This document shows positions 8,498 to 19,700 of a DNA stretch of 34,869 nt, one piece after another; the stretch's first letter is position 1, and each line of letters opens with the position of its first letter. Below the pieces are notes generated by a model. It did not search any database, was not told the origin of the DNA, and saw nothing but the letters and a program-made list of their open reading frames with translations. The DNA comes from Microvirga arvi. Its GTDB lineage: Bacteria; Pseudomonadota; Alphaproteobacteria; Rhizobiales; Beijerinckiaceae. Location: NCBI RefSeq assembly GCF_016892765.1, contig NZ_JAFEMD010000053.1, positions 1-34,869 on the forward strand, written 5' to 3'. Made by a program: the position numbers and the translations under genes.

Positions 8498-9491
8498 TGG
8501 CAGCCCCGTTTATTCTCGAAGTGCGTGATCTGCGCATTGCCTTCGACACTCCTGGCGGGTCAGTGGCCCCCGTCGAGGAGGTGTCTTTCGCGCTCCGCGC
8601 CGGCGAGACGCTCGCAATCGTCGGAGAAAGCGGCTGCGGCAAGACGTTGAGCGCGCTTTCCCTCCTGCGACTTCTGCCGAAGACCCTGCACGCAACCGGC
8701 GAGATCCGCTTCGGCGGCAACAATCTACTCGCTCTCTCTGAAGCGGACATGAGCCGCGTGCGCGGAAACGAGATCGCGATGGTTTTTCAGGAACCCATGA
8801 CAGCGCTTAATCCGGTTCTCACCATCGGGCGCCAGATCGCCGAGCCGCTCATGCTCCACAATGGTCTCGACCGCGCAGCGGCATGGGATCGGGCAGTGGA
8901 CATGCTGCGCCTGGTGGAGATACCGGAGCCCGGTCGCCGCGTGAACGAATACCCTCACCAACTCTCGGGCGGCATGCGTCAGCGCGCCATGATAGCGATG
9001 GCGCTCGCCTGCAGCCCGAAGTTCTCATCGCCGACGAACCGACGACTGCTCTCGACGTGACCATTCAGGCCCAGATCCTGGTTCTCGTGAACAATCTCAA
9101 GGCTCAACTGGGTATGGCGGTCTTGCTGATCACGCACGATCTCGGCGTTGTCGCCCAGACGGCTGATCACGTGGCTGTTATGTACGCGGGCCGGATTGTC
9201 GAAGAGGCTCCAGTGATAGAACTCTTTGCGCGACCACAGCATCCCTATACGCGCGGACTACTCGCATCGGTGCCGAAACTCGATCCGATCGGTGCGCACA
9301 CAGTCCTTTCTTCAATACCGGGGTCGGTGCCGGCGCTCACGGCCCGCCCCGAAGGCTGCGCGTTCGCCCCACGCTGCTCCGACACCACCGCCTTGTGTCA
9401 AAGTTCGAAGCCGCCTCTTGTAACGGCAAATCTATTGCATAGCGTCGCCTGCTGGGTGGCGCCTCACGTCAGGGAGGCCTCAGCTGTCTGA
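8494..9491 (+). pseudogene. ABC transporter ATP-binding protein, DppD/OppD type, frameshifted
   Basis: The gene starts at ATG 8494 within ATGA, overlapping the permease. The first frame (to 9060) carries Walker A GESGCGKT, the Q loop MVFQEPMTALNP and the signature LSGGMRQR. Just after MALACSP the homologous sequence moves to another frame, which gives VLIADEPTTALD (Walker B), LITHDLG (H loop), HPYTRGLLASVP and the Cys-containing C-terminal motif EGCAFAPRC, ending at 9491. One base is missing near 9012-9022. As written, the first frame ends in unrelated residues before Walker B, so the product would lack hydrolysis residues. No slippery heptamer is evident. It could be a true recent mutation or a sequencing error; neighbouring genes are intact. 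Confidence 0.85.
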
Positions 9492-9513
9492 ACGCCAACC
9501 TCCTCTGCTGAGC

Positions 9514-10467
9514 GTGGAGAATCTGACGGTGCGCTATCCCGTCAAGACCGGCTGGCTGGAGCCGCGCCGCGACGTCCTCGCAGTGAACGAACTCTCCTTC
9601 GAGGTGCGCCGGGGCGAGACCCTGGCCCTGGTCGGCGAGAGCGGCTGTGGTAAATCGACGGTCGGGCGTTCGATCCTTCGGCTGCTACGCCCGACCTCGG
9701 GCCGGATCGTGGTGGACGGGATCGACATTGCCGGTCTGTCACGGAAGCGGCTCAAGCCCTTCCGCCGCAAGGTGCAGATGATCTTTCAAGATCCGTTCGC
9801 ATCATTGAACCCGCGCATGAACGCCGGCGAGATCGTGGGCGAGCCTTTGTCCAATTTCGACTTGGCGCATGGCCGTGACCGGGAAGAGCGCGTTGCCGCC
9901 CTATTTCAGCGGGTCGGACTGAGTCGAGACCAAATGCGGCGATACCCGCACGAGTTTTCGGGAGGGCAACGTCAACGCTTGGGCATCGCCCGAGCCCTCG
10001 CAGTTGAGCCTGCTCTCATTGTGGGTGACGAACCGCTGTCCGCTCTCGACGTGTCGGTTCAAGCGCAGGTGATCAATCTCATGCAGGAGCTCCAGCGGGA
10101 CCTTGGCCTCGCCTATGTGTTCATCGCACACGATCTCGCGGTGGTGCAGCACATCAGCCAAAGGGTGGCCGTCATGTATCTGGGGCGCCTTGTCGAGATG
10201 GGCGACACAAGGCAAATCTTCGCGAACCCACGTCATCCCTATACAAAGGCGCTACTCGCTGCCGTGCCCATTCCCGACCCGACGAACCGGCGGGAGATCA
10301 AACCCCTGCAAGGCGAGGTGCCAAGCCCTATAAACCCGCCTGCGGGTTGCTCGTTCGCCTCCCGATGCCCATTAGCCGAAAGTCAGTGCCGCCAAAGCAT
10401 TCCCGCGCTGGTCGAAGTCGCGGCCGGACAAGCGGTGGCCTGCCATGCCATGGCACATGGTCACTAA
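9514..10467 (+). CDS. ABC transporter ATP-binding protein, DppF/OppF type
   Basis: A 317-residue ATPase, second nucleotide-binding subunit of the Opp/Dpp importer. Visible motifs are Walker A GESGCGKST, Q loop MIFQDPFASLNPR, signature FSGGQRQR, Walker B LIVGDEPLSALD and H loop FIAHDLA. The C-terminal oligopeptide-transporter motif HPYTKALLAAVP and a Cys-rich CSFASRCPLAESQC segment follow. GTG 9514 is a conservative start. A CTG at 9484, six bases after AGGGAGG and overlapping the previous stop, would add SERQPPLLS, which resembles the usual N-terminus of these proteins, so the true start may be there. It is the last gene of the operon. The operon's second ATPase would be needed for a working heterodimer. 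Confidence 0.9.
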   Translation: MENLTVRYPVKTGWLEPRRDVLAVNELSFEVRRGETLALVGESGCGKSTVGRSILRLLRPTSGRIVVDGIDIAGLSRKRLKPFRRKVQMIFQDPFASLNPRMNAGEIVGEPLSNFDLAHGRDREERVAALFQRVGLSRDQMRRYPHEFSGGQRQRLGIARALAVEPALIVGDEPLSALDVSVQAQVINLMQELQRDLGLAYVFIAHDLAVVQHISQRVAVMYLGRLVEMGDTRQIFANPRHPYTKALLAAVPIPDPTNRREIKPLQGEVPSPINPPAGCSFASRCPLAESQCRQSIPALVEVAAGQAVACHAMAHGH

Positions 10468-10775
10468 GTGGTCCGCAATGTCCAAAGGACCCGCAACCAC
10501 AGTTCGTACCCTTTATTCGGTTTAGGCTGACTTGGACAGCACGGATGATCCGCTTCGAACTCATGTCGCGGACTGCGCATACCACACCAGCGCCCTACAC
10601 CGGAGTCTCGTCAGTTTGGATGCGCGGGCCTTGAACAGCAAGCTTTCTCAGGTGGTGCTTCTCGCGCTAGAACGCTTCGAATTTTACCGGTATTTCCGCG
10701 ACTTAGCTCTGAGAACCGAATTGGCGGTTCGAATCTCTCCTCTGGCCGGCGCGGTCGAGGCGAAATAGCCCTCGA
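10468..10775. other. Intergenic region, nothing recognised
   Basis: Between the end of the importer operon and the truncated end of the RHS remnant I see no convincing gene, terminator or RNA. A short GGCGGTTCGAATC at about 10723-10735 resembles a tRNA T loop, but its stem does not pair and no other arms are present. The junction at 10776-10860, where RHS similarity stops, is probably a deletion or insertion point. Confidence 0.4.
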
Positions 10776-12528
10776 TTAACAATGGTTAGCTAGGCGGTGG
10801 AAGCGGTGAACGCTGTCAGCATGACCAAGGTCGCCGATGTCCTCGCTTAGCCCGCTGGCGATGAGGATGAGCTGTCCGGCATTGTCATAAGCATAAGTCC
10901 AGGTGCCGAGGTCCGGATCCACCGCCTTGAGGCGCCGCCCGAGCGAGTCGTACTCGTAGCTCCACTGGTTGCCTGCCTCGTCGGTGAGGCCGATCATCTG
11001 GTCGAGCGCTTTCCAAATCATGAGGCGGCTCACCGAACCGGTGCCGTTCTGACGCTGGATGCGGATGATGCGTCCATGCGCGTCCTTGTGCTCCTCGCGC
11101 ACCCGGTTGAGCTCGTCGGTGATGCGAAGCGACAGATACCCGCCTGGATCTGAGCTGTGGAAGTAGGCGGTGCTCACGCTGGCGTTGTACGGGTGTGTCA
11201 GCTTGGTCTGCCGGCCGAGCGCATCGTAGCTGTAGGTGGTGGCGTAAGCAGGATCGCCGGCATAGAAGGGCGCCGTGCGGCTTCTGACCTGGCCGCGCAG
11301 GTGGTAGCTGGTCTGCACGGTGATTGGCGTGTTGGGCGCGCTCGACTGGCTAAGCCACTCGCGGGCGAAGCCGTCGAAATAGCGGCGGGTCCACAGGAGG
11401 CCCCGCGCGGGGCCGGCGTGACGGTCTCCACAGACTGGCCGGTGGGGTTGCCGAGCGGCGAGTAGGTGTAGCGGGTGTAGTCGCCACCGGGCTTGCTGAT
11501 AAAGGTGGGCCGGCAGAACGCATCGGTGGCGGTGGCTTGTCCTGTCAGGTCGGTAGTGAGCCGCGGTACGCCGCAGCCCGGATCGTAGGTAGCGGTGGCG
11601 ACGAGCACATTGCTCGTGCTATCGCTCTTGCGCACCTCGACCGGGTAGAGCTTGTAGGTGGGATCGTACGTGGTGGTGGTGACGCGCCCAATCTCGTCCG
11701 TCTCGCTCACCCGGTTGCCGACAGAATCGTAGGTGTATTGCTTCGTAAGAAGATATAACCCGGATGATGGAATGAATTGGCGGCTATGCTTAGTTAGAAG
11801 GCCTTAGTAGCTGGCGTAACTGTGCTGTTGCTGTAGTCGTAGTAATACATCTCCTCCGAAACTTTCTGTCCAGAGCGTCCAATCCCTGCATACATGTACA
11901 AATAGCTCGGTACATTGACTATGTAGAGACTTATGTTGAAAGCATTGTACGCGCGTATAGTGGTTCTCTCATCTCCTGTGACATCAAGACGGCCATAGTC
12001 AATCGATTGAGTCACGTTCCCAAAGTCGTCAAAGGTTCGCTCGACAGCCTTGGTGCGGGCGGCGCCGGCATCGTCGTAGTCGGTGGTGTCGGTGCGGGTG
12101 TTTACGGAGCGGTACGGCAGGGCCGCCGGGCTGCCTGTTGTTGTCCAGGTCTGCGCCACATGGCGTAAAGTTTTACTCCCGCTGAGCGACTGCACGGCCG
12201 CGACCTCGCCAGCAGCTGCGAGATCCTGTCGGAAGCTGTAGACCTGCGAGGGGCAAGCGGTCTCTCCCAGGTTGCAGGGCAGTGTTGCGGTGACGGTTCT
12301 AAAGCCCAGAAAGCGCTGCTCGGCCTGGTTCCACAGGCCGCCGGAGTAGGTGTAGCCGGTGGTGGCCACCGTGCCGCGGCCGTCATCGGTGGTGACGGCC
12401 TTCACCCGCTGCAGCACCATGGGCAGAGAGGTGTTGTCCGAAGCGGTGGAAGGCTCGTACGCGATGCTCGTCTTGCCGCCATAGAGGAGGCTATTCCTGC
12501 TCGTCGGTGATCTAATACGATACATCAT
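10776..12528 (-). pseudogene. RHS/SpvB-like (TcdB-type) toxin gene remnant
   Basis: Three minus-strand segments together resemble the middle of an RHS/SpvB-type polymorphic toxin. Segment 12528-11794 has the TcdB/SpvB-like region (KTSIAYEPS, RVKAVTTDDGRGTVATTGYTYSGG, QAEQRFLGF). Segment 11758-11400 has YD repeats (QYTYDSVGNRV, TYDPTYKLYPVEV, YTRYTYSPLGNP). After a frame change near 11400, the last segment has LWTRRYFDGFAREWL, YSYDALGRQTKL and YEYDSLGRRLKAVDPDLGTWTYAYD, then loses similarity at about 10860. The N-terminal part, most of the RHS shell and the variable toxin tip are missing. Stops and frameshifts make it non-functional. No immunity gene is recognisable beside it. Confidence 0.8.
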
Positions 12529-13129
12529 ATATTATCCACAGCCTCTGCTTAAAGGCTCAAGTTTACAGCCCACGCAGCCAGCACCCGCTGGCCTACCAGC
12601 ACGAATGATTGTGCGGCCCGTAAGTTCGAGTAGGAGAGCTCCACCCAATTGCGAAAGCAAGAGATCGACGGCTCAGGCGTGACCTACAACAGCTTGGCTT
12701 CGAGCAGCAGCGTAAGCAGCGGACGCGACAGAAATAGGTCGACCAACTTCGGCGGCTTCGAGTTGCTGCAGGTCTTTGCAATCACCCCGTTCATCAGGTC
12801 TCCGGCAAGAACGAGTCGGTCAAGATATTAGCAGGCAATATGCAGCACCTCCTTGAGCACTTAGCAGAAACCCTTCAGCTTCTCATGTACCCTTTCCCTG
12901 CCTTACGTCCGGAACTGTGGTTGCTTGAACCCGGCGGCCAGCGGCAAGATCAGAGGTCTCCAGCCGGGCATGGAAGCGCAGGATGCTGATCGTGATCAGC
13001 TCAAGACGTCCAGCAGTCTGCTCCCACGGCAGTTCGGGCAGTTTAAGGGTGCGCCGAGCAAAAGGCTCCTCGTTGAAGTCCTCTCCCCTGATCTACTTTG
13101 CTATTTGGCGAAGCACACTTTAGTTCCTT
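12529..13129. other. Degenerate region upstream of the RHS remnant
   Basis: About 600 bp with only short open frames on both strands, none with recognisable motifs, plausible ribosome-binding sites or similarity to neighbours. It may hold the eroded 5' part of the RHS-like gene, but I cannot show that. No tRNA, inverted repeat pair or transposase fragment was identified here. Confidence 0.35.
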
Positions 13130-13590
13130 GTTTTGACTCAGTTAGCTCGCTGTTCTTCAGAGATAATTCCCTGTTTGCCTCCGCAGGGAACTTGCCCTTA
13201 ACATACTGGCACTCCCCTGAGCTCCGCATATACTTCCATCTAGGAGAACTGAAATAGGGCAAAATTCCCTATACTTCCGGGTTATCAGGGAATACTTAGT
13301 GAGAGACAGGTTCTCAGCTGACTCCGTCCACCGCCACTATTTAAGTCTACGAAATTGCACAATTTTTCTCTTGAGAGCTCCCTGCTCTTGTGTCGGATTT
13401 CTTGCGTCAATTCCGAGAGAGCCATTCTCTGACGGACGTTCTCTAGACGCCAAAGAGGGCCTTCAGGGCTCCTACTCTGCGTCCGTTCTCCACCTGAAAA
13501 GCGCCCAGTCTGGTTGTGGCGTGACAAGCAGTGCGGGTGCAATCGCTTTGATCAATGACCGCATTCAACTCAAAAGCGGGAGCATCCGGA
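13130..13590 (+). repeat. Diverged direct repeat, copy B, with inverted TTCCCTG/CAGGGAA motifs
   Basis: This is the collinear partner of 86-545. It contains two perfect short inverted repeats: TTCCCTG at 13167-13173 with CAGGGAA at 13184-13190, and ATTCCCT at 13264-13270 with AGGGAAT at 13287-13293. The equivalent sites in copy A are degraded. Unlike copy A, no tRNA fragment adjoins it. There is no credible coding sequence. Paired inverted motifs inside flanking direct repeats are consistent with recombinase-binding ends of an old integrative element, which is inference. Confidence 0.6.
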
Positions 13591-13678
13591 CCTCGACCTG
13601 TGCGTCGTGGCGGAGCGCCTTGCGGACCTGGGGAATGCGATCTCTTTGCGGTCGATGGTCATTCACTCGATGCTTTGC

Positions 13679-13706
13679 AAAAGAAAGGCCCGCTCATCGG
13701 CGGGCC
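13679..13706 (-). terminator. Rho-independent terminator for the RTX adhesin gene
   Basis: On the minus strand a perfect 7-bp GC stem (GGCCCGC/GCGGGCC, 13687-13706, six-base loop) is followed by TTTCTTTT at 13686-13679. It lies about 80 bp downstream of the adhesin stop codon, in the right orientation to end that transcript. Confidence 0.8.
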
Positions 13707-13784
13707 TTCGTGTTTTCAGGGGCTAAGCGTCAGGCGACCTTGTCCACCCGCGCAGGCGGGGAGGTGGAAAGTATGCCCGCCGCC

Positions 13785-16700
13785 TCAGATGAAGAGGTAG
13801 TAGTCATGCCCCTCCAGATGGATCAGGATCTGACCCCGGATCGGCTCGAGGATCCCAGTAGAATTGCCCGCCAGCACCCCTTCGAGGACGACGACCGATC
13901 CCTGCGGGAAATTCGTGCCTTGGCCAGAAGGGTCTACCTGGACGACGATGTCGTTGGTCCCGGTGGCCGCCACCCGCATGAAGCCGTCAAGCGACTGCCC
14001 CGGCGTGAACACGCCGTCCAGCACCCCTGAAAGGTCCAGCCGGTCCCCCTCGGAGAAGTTGTAGTCCGCGATACGGTCGAGGTTGGTGTCCCCGTCGGCC
14101 TCGGCGAAGACGAAGGTGTCGGCGCCGGCGCCGCCCGCCAGCACGTCGGTTCCTGCCCCACCAGACAGCGTCTCGTTGGCGTTGCCGCCGAGGATGAGGT
14201 CGTTCCCAGCCTCGCCGCGGATCGTGGCCGCCACGACGCCGCTAGCCACCAGCATGTCGTTGCCGTCACCGCCACTGCCGGAATGGAAGGTCGCGGTCCC
14301 GATGATCAGGTCGTTGCCGGCCGAGCCCTGGCCTAGGCCCAGATTGGGGGCCAAGCCGAGGTTCTGCTTCCAGGCCGTGAGGTCAACGTAGCTGTTGGCA
14401 GGGTTGTTGGTGGTTCGAGTGGCCCATTGATCTACTAAGTGGAAGTTCGCGGTCTCGAACCCCGCCGCAGTCGCCCGCCAGGAGGAAGTGGAGAGGTTCA
14501 GGATGTCCCCATTCGGGTTATTGACATAGGTCTGCAGTTCGGAGCGGAAAGCTGTTGTCGTCATTACCTCCTGCAGCTGCCGCGCCGTGAAGAGCAGGTT
14601 GACCGTATCGTTGGCATTGCCGCCGTCGTAGGCCGTGGCCGCCGCGCCAACATGGTTCCAGGACGTGTAGAGGGTGTCGCTCTGGTTCCCGCTGGACAAG
14701 GCCGGGGAGAACACATTCACCCCAGCGAAGAGGTTGCTGTCCTGCCCGTTCGTGCTGGTGAAGGTGACTTCGCTCACCGCCACCGACGGCTTCGTGGCCG
14801 CTCCAACGGTGATGTTGAAAGTATCGGCGTCGTTGCCCTCACTGTCCAGGATCAGGTTGTTGCCCGCGATCCAGGCGTTGATCGCGGCCACCGTTCCGGT
14901 GATGAACGTGGTAGGCCCGCTCGTCGTCGCGCCGCCCCCGGCCGGGGTGCCGACGAAGCTGAAGGTGCCATCGCCCGAGATGCGGGTGATCGTGACCGAA
15001 ACCGGCCCGGTTGTATCCGGATCGACGAGCATGAACCGGTTGAAGGGCGTTGTGTCGCCACCCCCGAACTGGTTATACTGCATGGTAGCCGGGCTGATGA
15101 TAGTGGTGGGGAGATCCCGAGGCGCTACGTCCAGGGTGATGGTGCTGGGAGCAGGCCCTACCCCGGACGAATCGAGGATCGAGACCGTGATCGTCGTATC
15201 CACGGCGAAGGCCGTGGAAGGCATGAACGCAACCGCCGCCAGGGCCGCGTTCACGGTCGCAACCGATCCGGTGATGCTCCAGACTCCGGTGATGTTGTCG
15301 TATGAGCCGCCGCCCGTGGTCGTGAGCCAGCCTACCGTCGGACTCGCCAGCGTGAGTGTGGCGGTGACGGCATCCCCGTCTTGGTCGCTTACGACGATGT
15401 TGTCGAGGGCGACCAAGGGTGTGTTCCAGGCATATTGCACAGTATCCCAGGCGTACTGCTTGGTCTGGGTCAGGTTCGTCGCCGTCGGCGCGTGGTTGTT
15501 GGCCACCCCGGTGACTGTGACATAGGCGTGTGCCGTTGCTGAGGCACCATGGTCGTCCCTGACGGTGTAGACGATGTCCACGACCGCGCTCTGACCGGCG
15601 CCCAACCCGTCATAGGCGCCATTGGGATCGTAGGTGATCGTCCCGTCCTGTACCGTGACACTTCCCAGGCTGCCGGAGGCCAGCGCTGCGGATTGCAGGA
15701 AGACGGCATCGGACTCGGGGTCTCGGTCATTGGCGAGCGGGACGAGGCTCACTGCGTGGGCTTCATCGGTCATTGCCTGGTCGTCGACCGGGGTCGGGGC
15801 GTCGTTGAACCCATGCACGACAACCGTGTGGGTCGCGGTGGCCGTGGCGCCATGGCCATCCTGCACGGTGTAGCTGACGGTCACGGTGTCCGTCTGTCCG
15901 GCGGCCAAGTGGAGGAAGTCGGTGCCGGGGTCGAAAATGGCGACGCCGCCTGCCACCGTCAGGGAGCCGCTCCCGTCGACGATCCGGGCGTCGAGCAGGG
16001 AGATGACGTCCCCGTCGTCCGGGTCGCTGTCGTTCTCCAACAGGTCCAAGGCCTCGGGAGTGCGGTCGCTGACCGTCTGTGAACCCGCGGCCGCCGAAGG
16101 GGCGTCGTTGACGCCGGTGACCGTCACCGTATCCGTGACCGTGGAGGTGGCGCCATGCTCGTCTGTGATCGTGTAGGTGATCGCCACCTGCTCCGATCCG
16201 CCCCCGGCAAGATATCCGAAGGCGTCCCCCGGAACGAAGGTCAAGGTGCCGTCGCCATTGTCGACGACGCTGCCCTTCGAGGCGCTCGCGGTCAGGATGG
16301 ATAGGACGGCCCCGTCGTCCGGATCGACGTCGTTAGCGAGCACGTCGAGGATGACGGCGGTGTCCTCGTCGGTCGAGGTGCTCTCGCCGACCGCGGTGGG
16401 GCCATCATTGACGCCCGTGACGGTCACCGTGTCGTTGACGATCCATGTAGCGCCGTGCTCATCGGCGATGGTGTAGATGACGGCTGCCTGCGCCATGGCG
16501 CCGGCCGCGAGGCTGGTGAAGGCTTCTCCTGGATTGTACGTCAACGTGCCGTCACCATGGTCGGCGACTGTGCCGCCCCCGCTGACATAGGCCGTGACCA
16601 CGGTCAACTCCGCCCCGTCATCCGGGTCCGAGTCGTTGCCGAGCACGTTGAAGGTGACGGTGGATCTGGCCGTCGTCGAAGCCGTCTCCGGCACACCGGA

Positions 16701-19700
16701 TGGGCTGTCGTTCGCGCCGGTGACCGTGATCGTGCCGGTCACGGTGGAGGTCGCGCCGCTGGTATCCTCGACCGTATAGGTGATGCTTACCTGTGCCGTT
16801 GCTCCGTCTGCCAGATGGTTGAAGGCCGCGCCAGGGTCATAGGTCAAGGTGCCGTCATCGTTGATGGTCACGGAGCCTGCGCCAGTCACGGTCGCCGACG
16901 TCACCATTAGAGCATCGCCATCCGGATCGGCATCGTTCGCCAACACATCGAACCTGACAGGATTGTCCTCGTATGTCGTCGCGGTCTCCACCACGGCAGT
17001 CGGCCCATCGTTCTGGCCGAAGACGATGATCGTGTCGACAACGGTCGACGTGGCGCCGTGCTCATCCGCCACCGTATAGGTTACGGTGACCTGCACGGAG
17101 GCCCCAGCGGCAAGACCGGCAAAGGCGTTGCCCGGATCATAGGTGAGGGTCCCGTCGCCATTGCTGGTCACGGATCCGCCTCCAGACGCCGAGGCGGAGA
17201 CCACGGTCAGGACTGCGCCCGCATCCGGATCGGTGTCGTTTGCCAGCACGTTGAATCTCACCGCTGTCCCCGCCGTCGTCGAGTCGGTGTCCGCTACTGC
17301 CACCGGCCCATCGTTCGTGCCGGTGATGGTCACCGTGATGATGTGCGTGCCTGTGCCATCCGCCGCTTCCACCATGATGCTGTCGGTGAGCGAGCCCGTC
17401 GCTCCCAGGGCCTGCACGGCCGGATGGGTATTGTCGAGCGCGTAGGTCCAAGTGCCATCAGTCTCCACATTGAACGTGCCGTAGGTGCCGCCGGTCGCAA
17501 ACTTCACGGCCGCCTCACCTGCGTCGGCATCGGTGATCACCAACTGCCCGCCGGCGGTGGTGTCGCTGTCCTCCGTCACTGCAGTATCGTCAGAAGCTCC
17601 AGCCGTGACCAGAGCTGTATCGTTGGTGCCCGTAATGGTGACCGTGACGGACGAGGACGACTGGATACCGCGCTCGTCCTGCATCGTATACGCGATCGCT
17701 ACCGTCTCTTGCGCGCCGGCGGCCAGATGGTCGAAATCACTGCCAGGGATGAACACGATCTTGCCGCCGACCACGGATGCGATGCCTCGCCCCTCCGGCG
17801 CCAAGGCCGAAACGAGGGTGAGAACCGCGCCTTCATCCACATCCGTGTCGTTGGCGAGCACGTCGAGTGTCAGCATCTCGTTTTCTTCGCCTGAGGCCAC
17901 ATCGGCCACCGCCACCGGCCCGTCGTTGGAGCCGGTGATGGTGATGACGAGATTGGCCGGTGGCGAGGTGGTCCCTTGCGCGTCCGTCACCATGAAGGGG
18001 ATCGTCAGCATCTGCGATCCGCCGGCGGCAAGCGCATCGTAGCTTGAGGCGTCGAAGGTATAGCTGCCATCGGCATTGAAGATCAGCCCTGTCGGTGCCG
18101 CGTTCACCAGGGCGTAGACGAGAGTCGCCGTCTCGCCTTGATCCGTATCGGTGCCGGCCACCGAGCCGCTGATGGTCCCGTCCTCGTCAACGGCTTCGGC
18201 TGCGGCCACGACCAGTGGCCCATCGTTGGTACCGGTCACTGTCCATGAGACCGAAGCCGGTGTGGTGACAGTGCCATCGGAGACGCTATAGCTCACCGTC
18301 ACGGTCGTGGTCTGGCCAACTGCCAGGCCCTGGTAGGCTGAGACGGATGGGTCGAGGGCGAACTCACCGTTAGTGTAAGTGACCCCGGCTGGAAGATCGG
18401 TTGGAACACCGACGACCGAGAGATTGGCGCCAGCATCGGCATCATAGACTCTCGCCAGGGGATCGAGGGTTGAGACACCCCCGTCCTCGGTGGCCGAGCT
18501 TGTCACCGTGCCGGATACGGTTGGAGCATCATTCGTGCCCTGCACTGTGATGGTCACGATCTGGCTCGTGGTGCCGCCCTGGCCGTCGCTCACCAGAACC
18601 GTGAAGATCTCCTTATGCGACTCTCCCGCCGCGAGATCTTGGTGCGCCGCGTTGGCAAGCGTATAGGTCCACTCGCCCGTTGCTTCATTCAGGCTGAGTG
18701 AGCCGTAGGTTCCATCCGCACTCCCCTGGATTGCGTAGGACAAGGCCGTTGCCTGATCGGTATCGGAGGCCTGCACATGACCTGAGGCCGTGATCGCCTC
18801 GTCCTCCTTGACCGTGCCGGTTTGCGGTTCGGACGTAATCAACGGCCCGTCGTTAGAGCCCACGATGGTGACCGTGATGATGTGCGTGCCTGTGCCATCC
18901 GCCGATTCCACCGTGATGCTGTCGGTGAGCGAGCCCGTTGCTCCCAGCGCCTGCACCGCCGCATGGGCGTTGTTGAGCGCATAGGTCCATGCACCGTTCG
19001 CCCCTATGGTGAACGTGCCGTAAGTGCCGCCGGTCGCAGCCTTTATGGCTGCCTCGCCAGAGTCGGCATCCGTAATCACTAGTTGACCGCCAGCCGTGGA
19101 GTCGCTGTCCTCCGTCACCGTCGCGTCATTGGAGGCCCCAACCGTGATCAGAGCCGCGTCATTCGTGCCAGTGATGGTGACAGTGACGGACGCGGTCGAT
19201 TGTTCTCCGTACTCATCCTGCATCGTATAGGTGAGGGTTACGCTTTCCTGAGCACCAGCCGGCAGATGGTCAAAGTCGGTCCCCGGATCGAACACGACCT
19301 TGCCGCCAACCACAGAGGCTGTACCCTGGCCGTCCGGCGCCAGGGCCGAGACGAGCGTGAACACATGCTCCTCGTCCACATCCGTGTCGTTGGCGAGCAC
19401 GTCAATCGTCAGCGTCTGGTTCTCGGTCCCGGACGCCGCATCGGCCACCGCAACAGGTCCATCGTTCGTGCCGGTGACAGTCCACCGGACCGAGGCCGGT
19501 GTCGTGGCAGTGCCGTCGGAGATGCCGTAGCTCACCGTCACGGTGGTGGTCTGACCCGCCGCCAGGTGCTGATAGACCGACACGGATGGGTCGAGGATGA
19601 ACTGGCCGTTGGCATAAGTGACACCAGCCGGAAGGCTGGCCGGGACTCCAACAACTGACAGGGTCGCGCCTCCATCCGCATCGGAGGCGTTCGCCAGAGC

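Noticed and set aside
9005..9030. Programmed frameshifting in the DppD-type gene
   Set aside because: No slippery heptamer or downstream pseudoknot is evident, and the family is normally encoded in one frame.
10468..10500. GGTCC/GGACC hairpin as terminator of the importer operon
   Set aside because: The stem is only five base pairs, the loop is long and there is no T-tract.
10721..10750. tRNA-like GGTTCGAATC motif
   Set aside because: The flanking bases do not form a T stem and no anticodon or acceptor arm is present.
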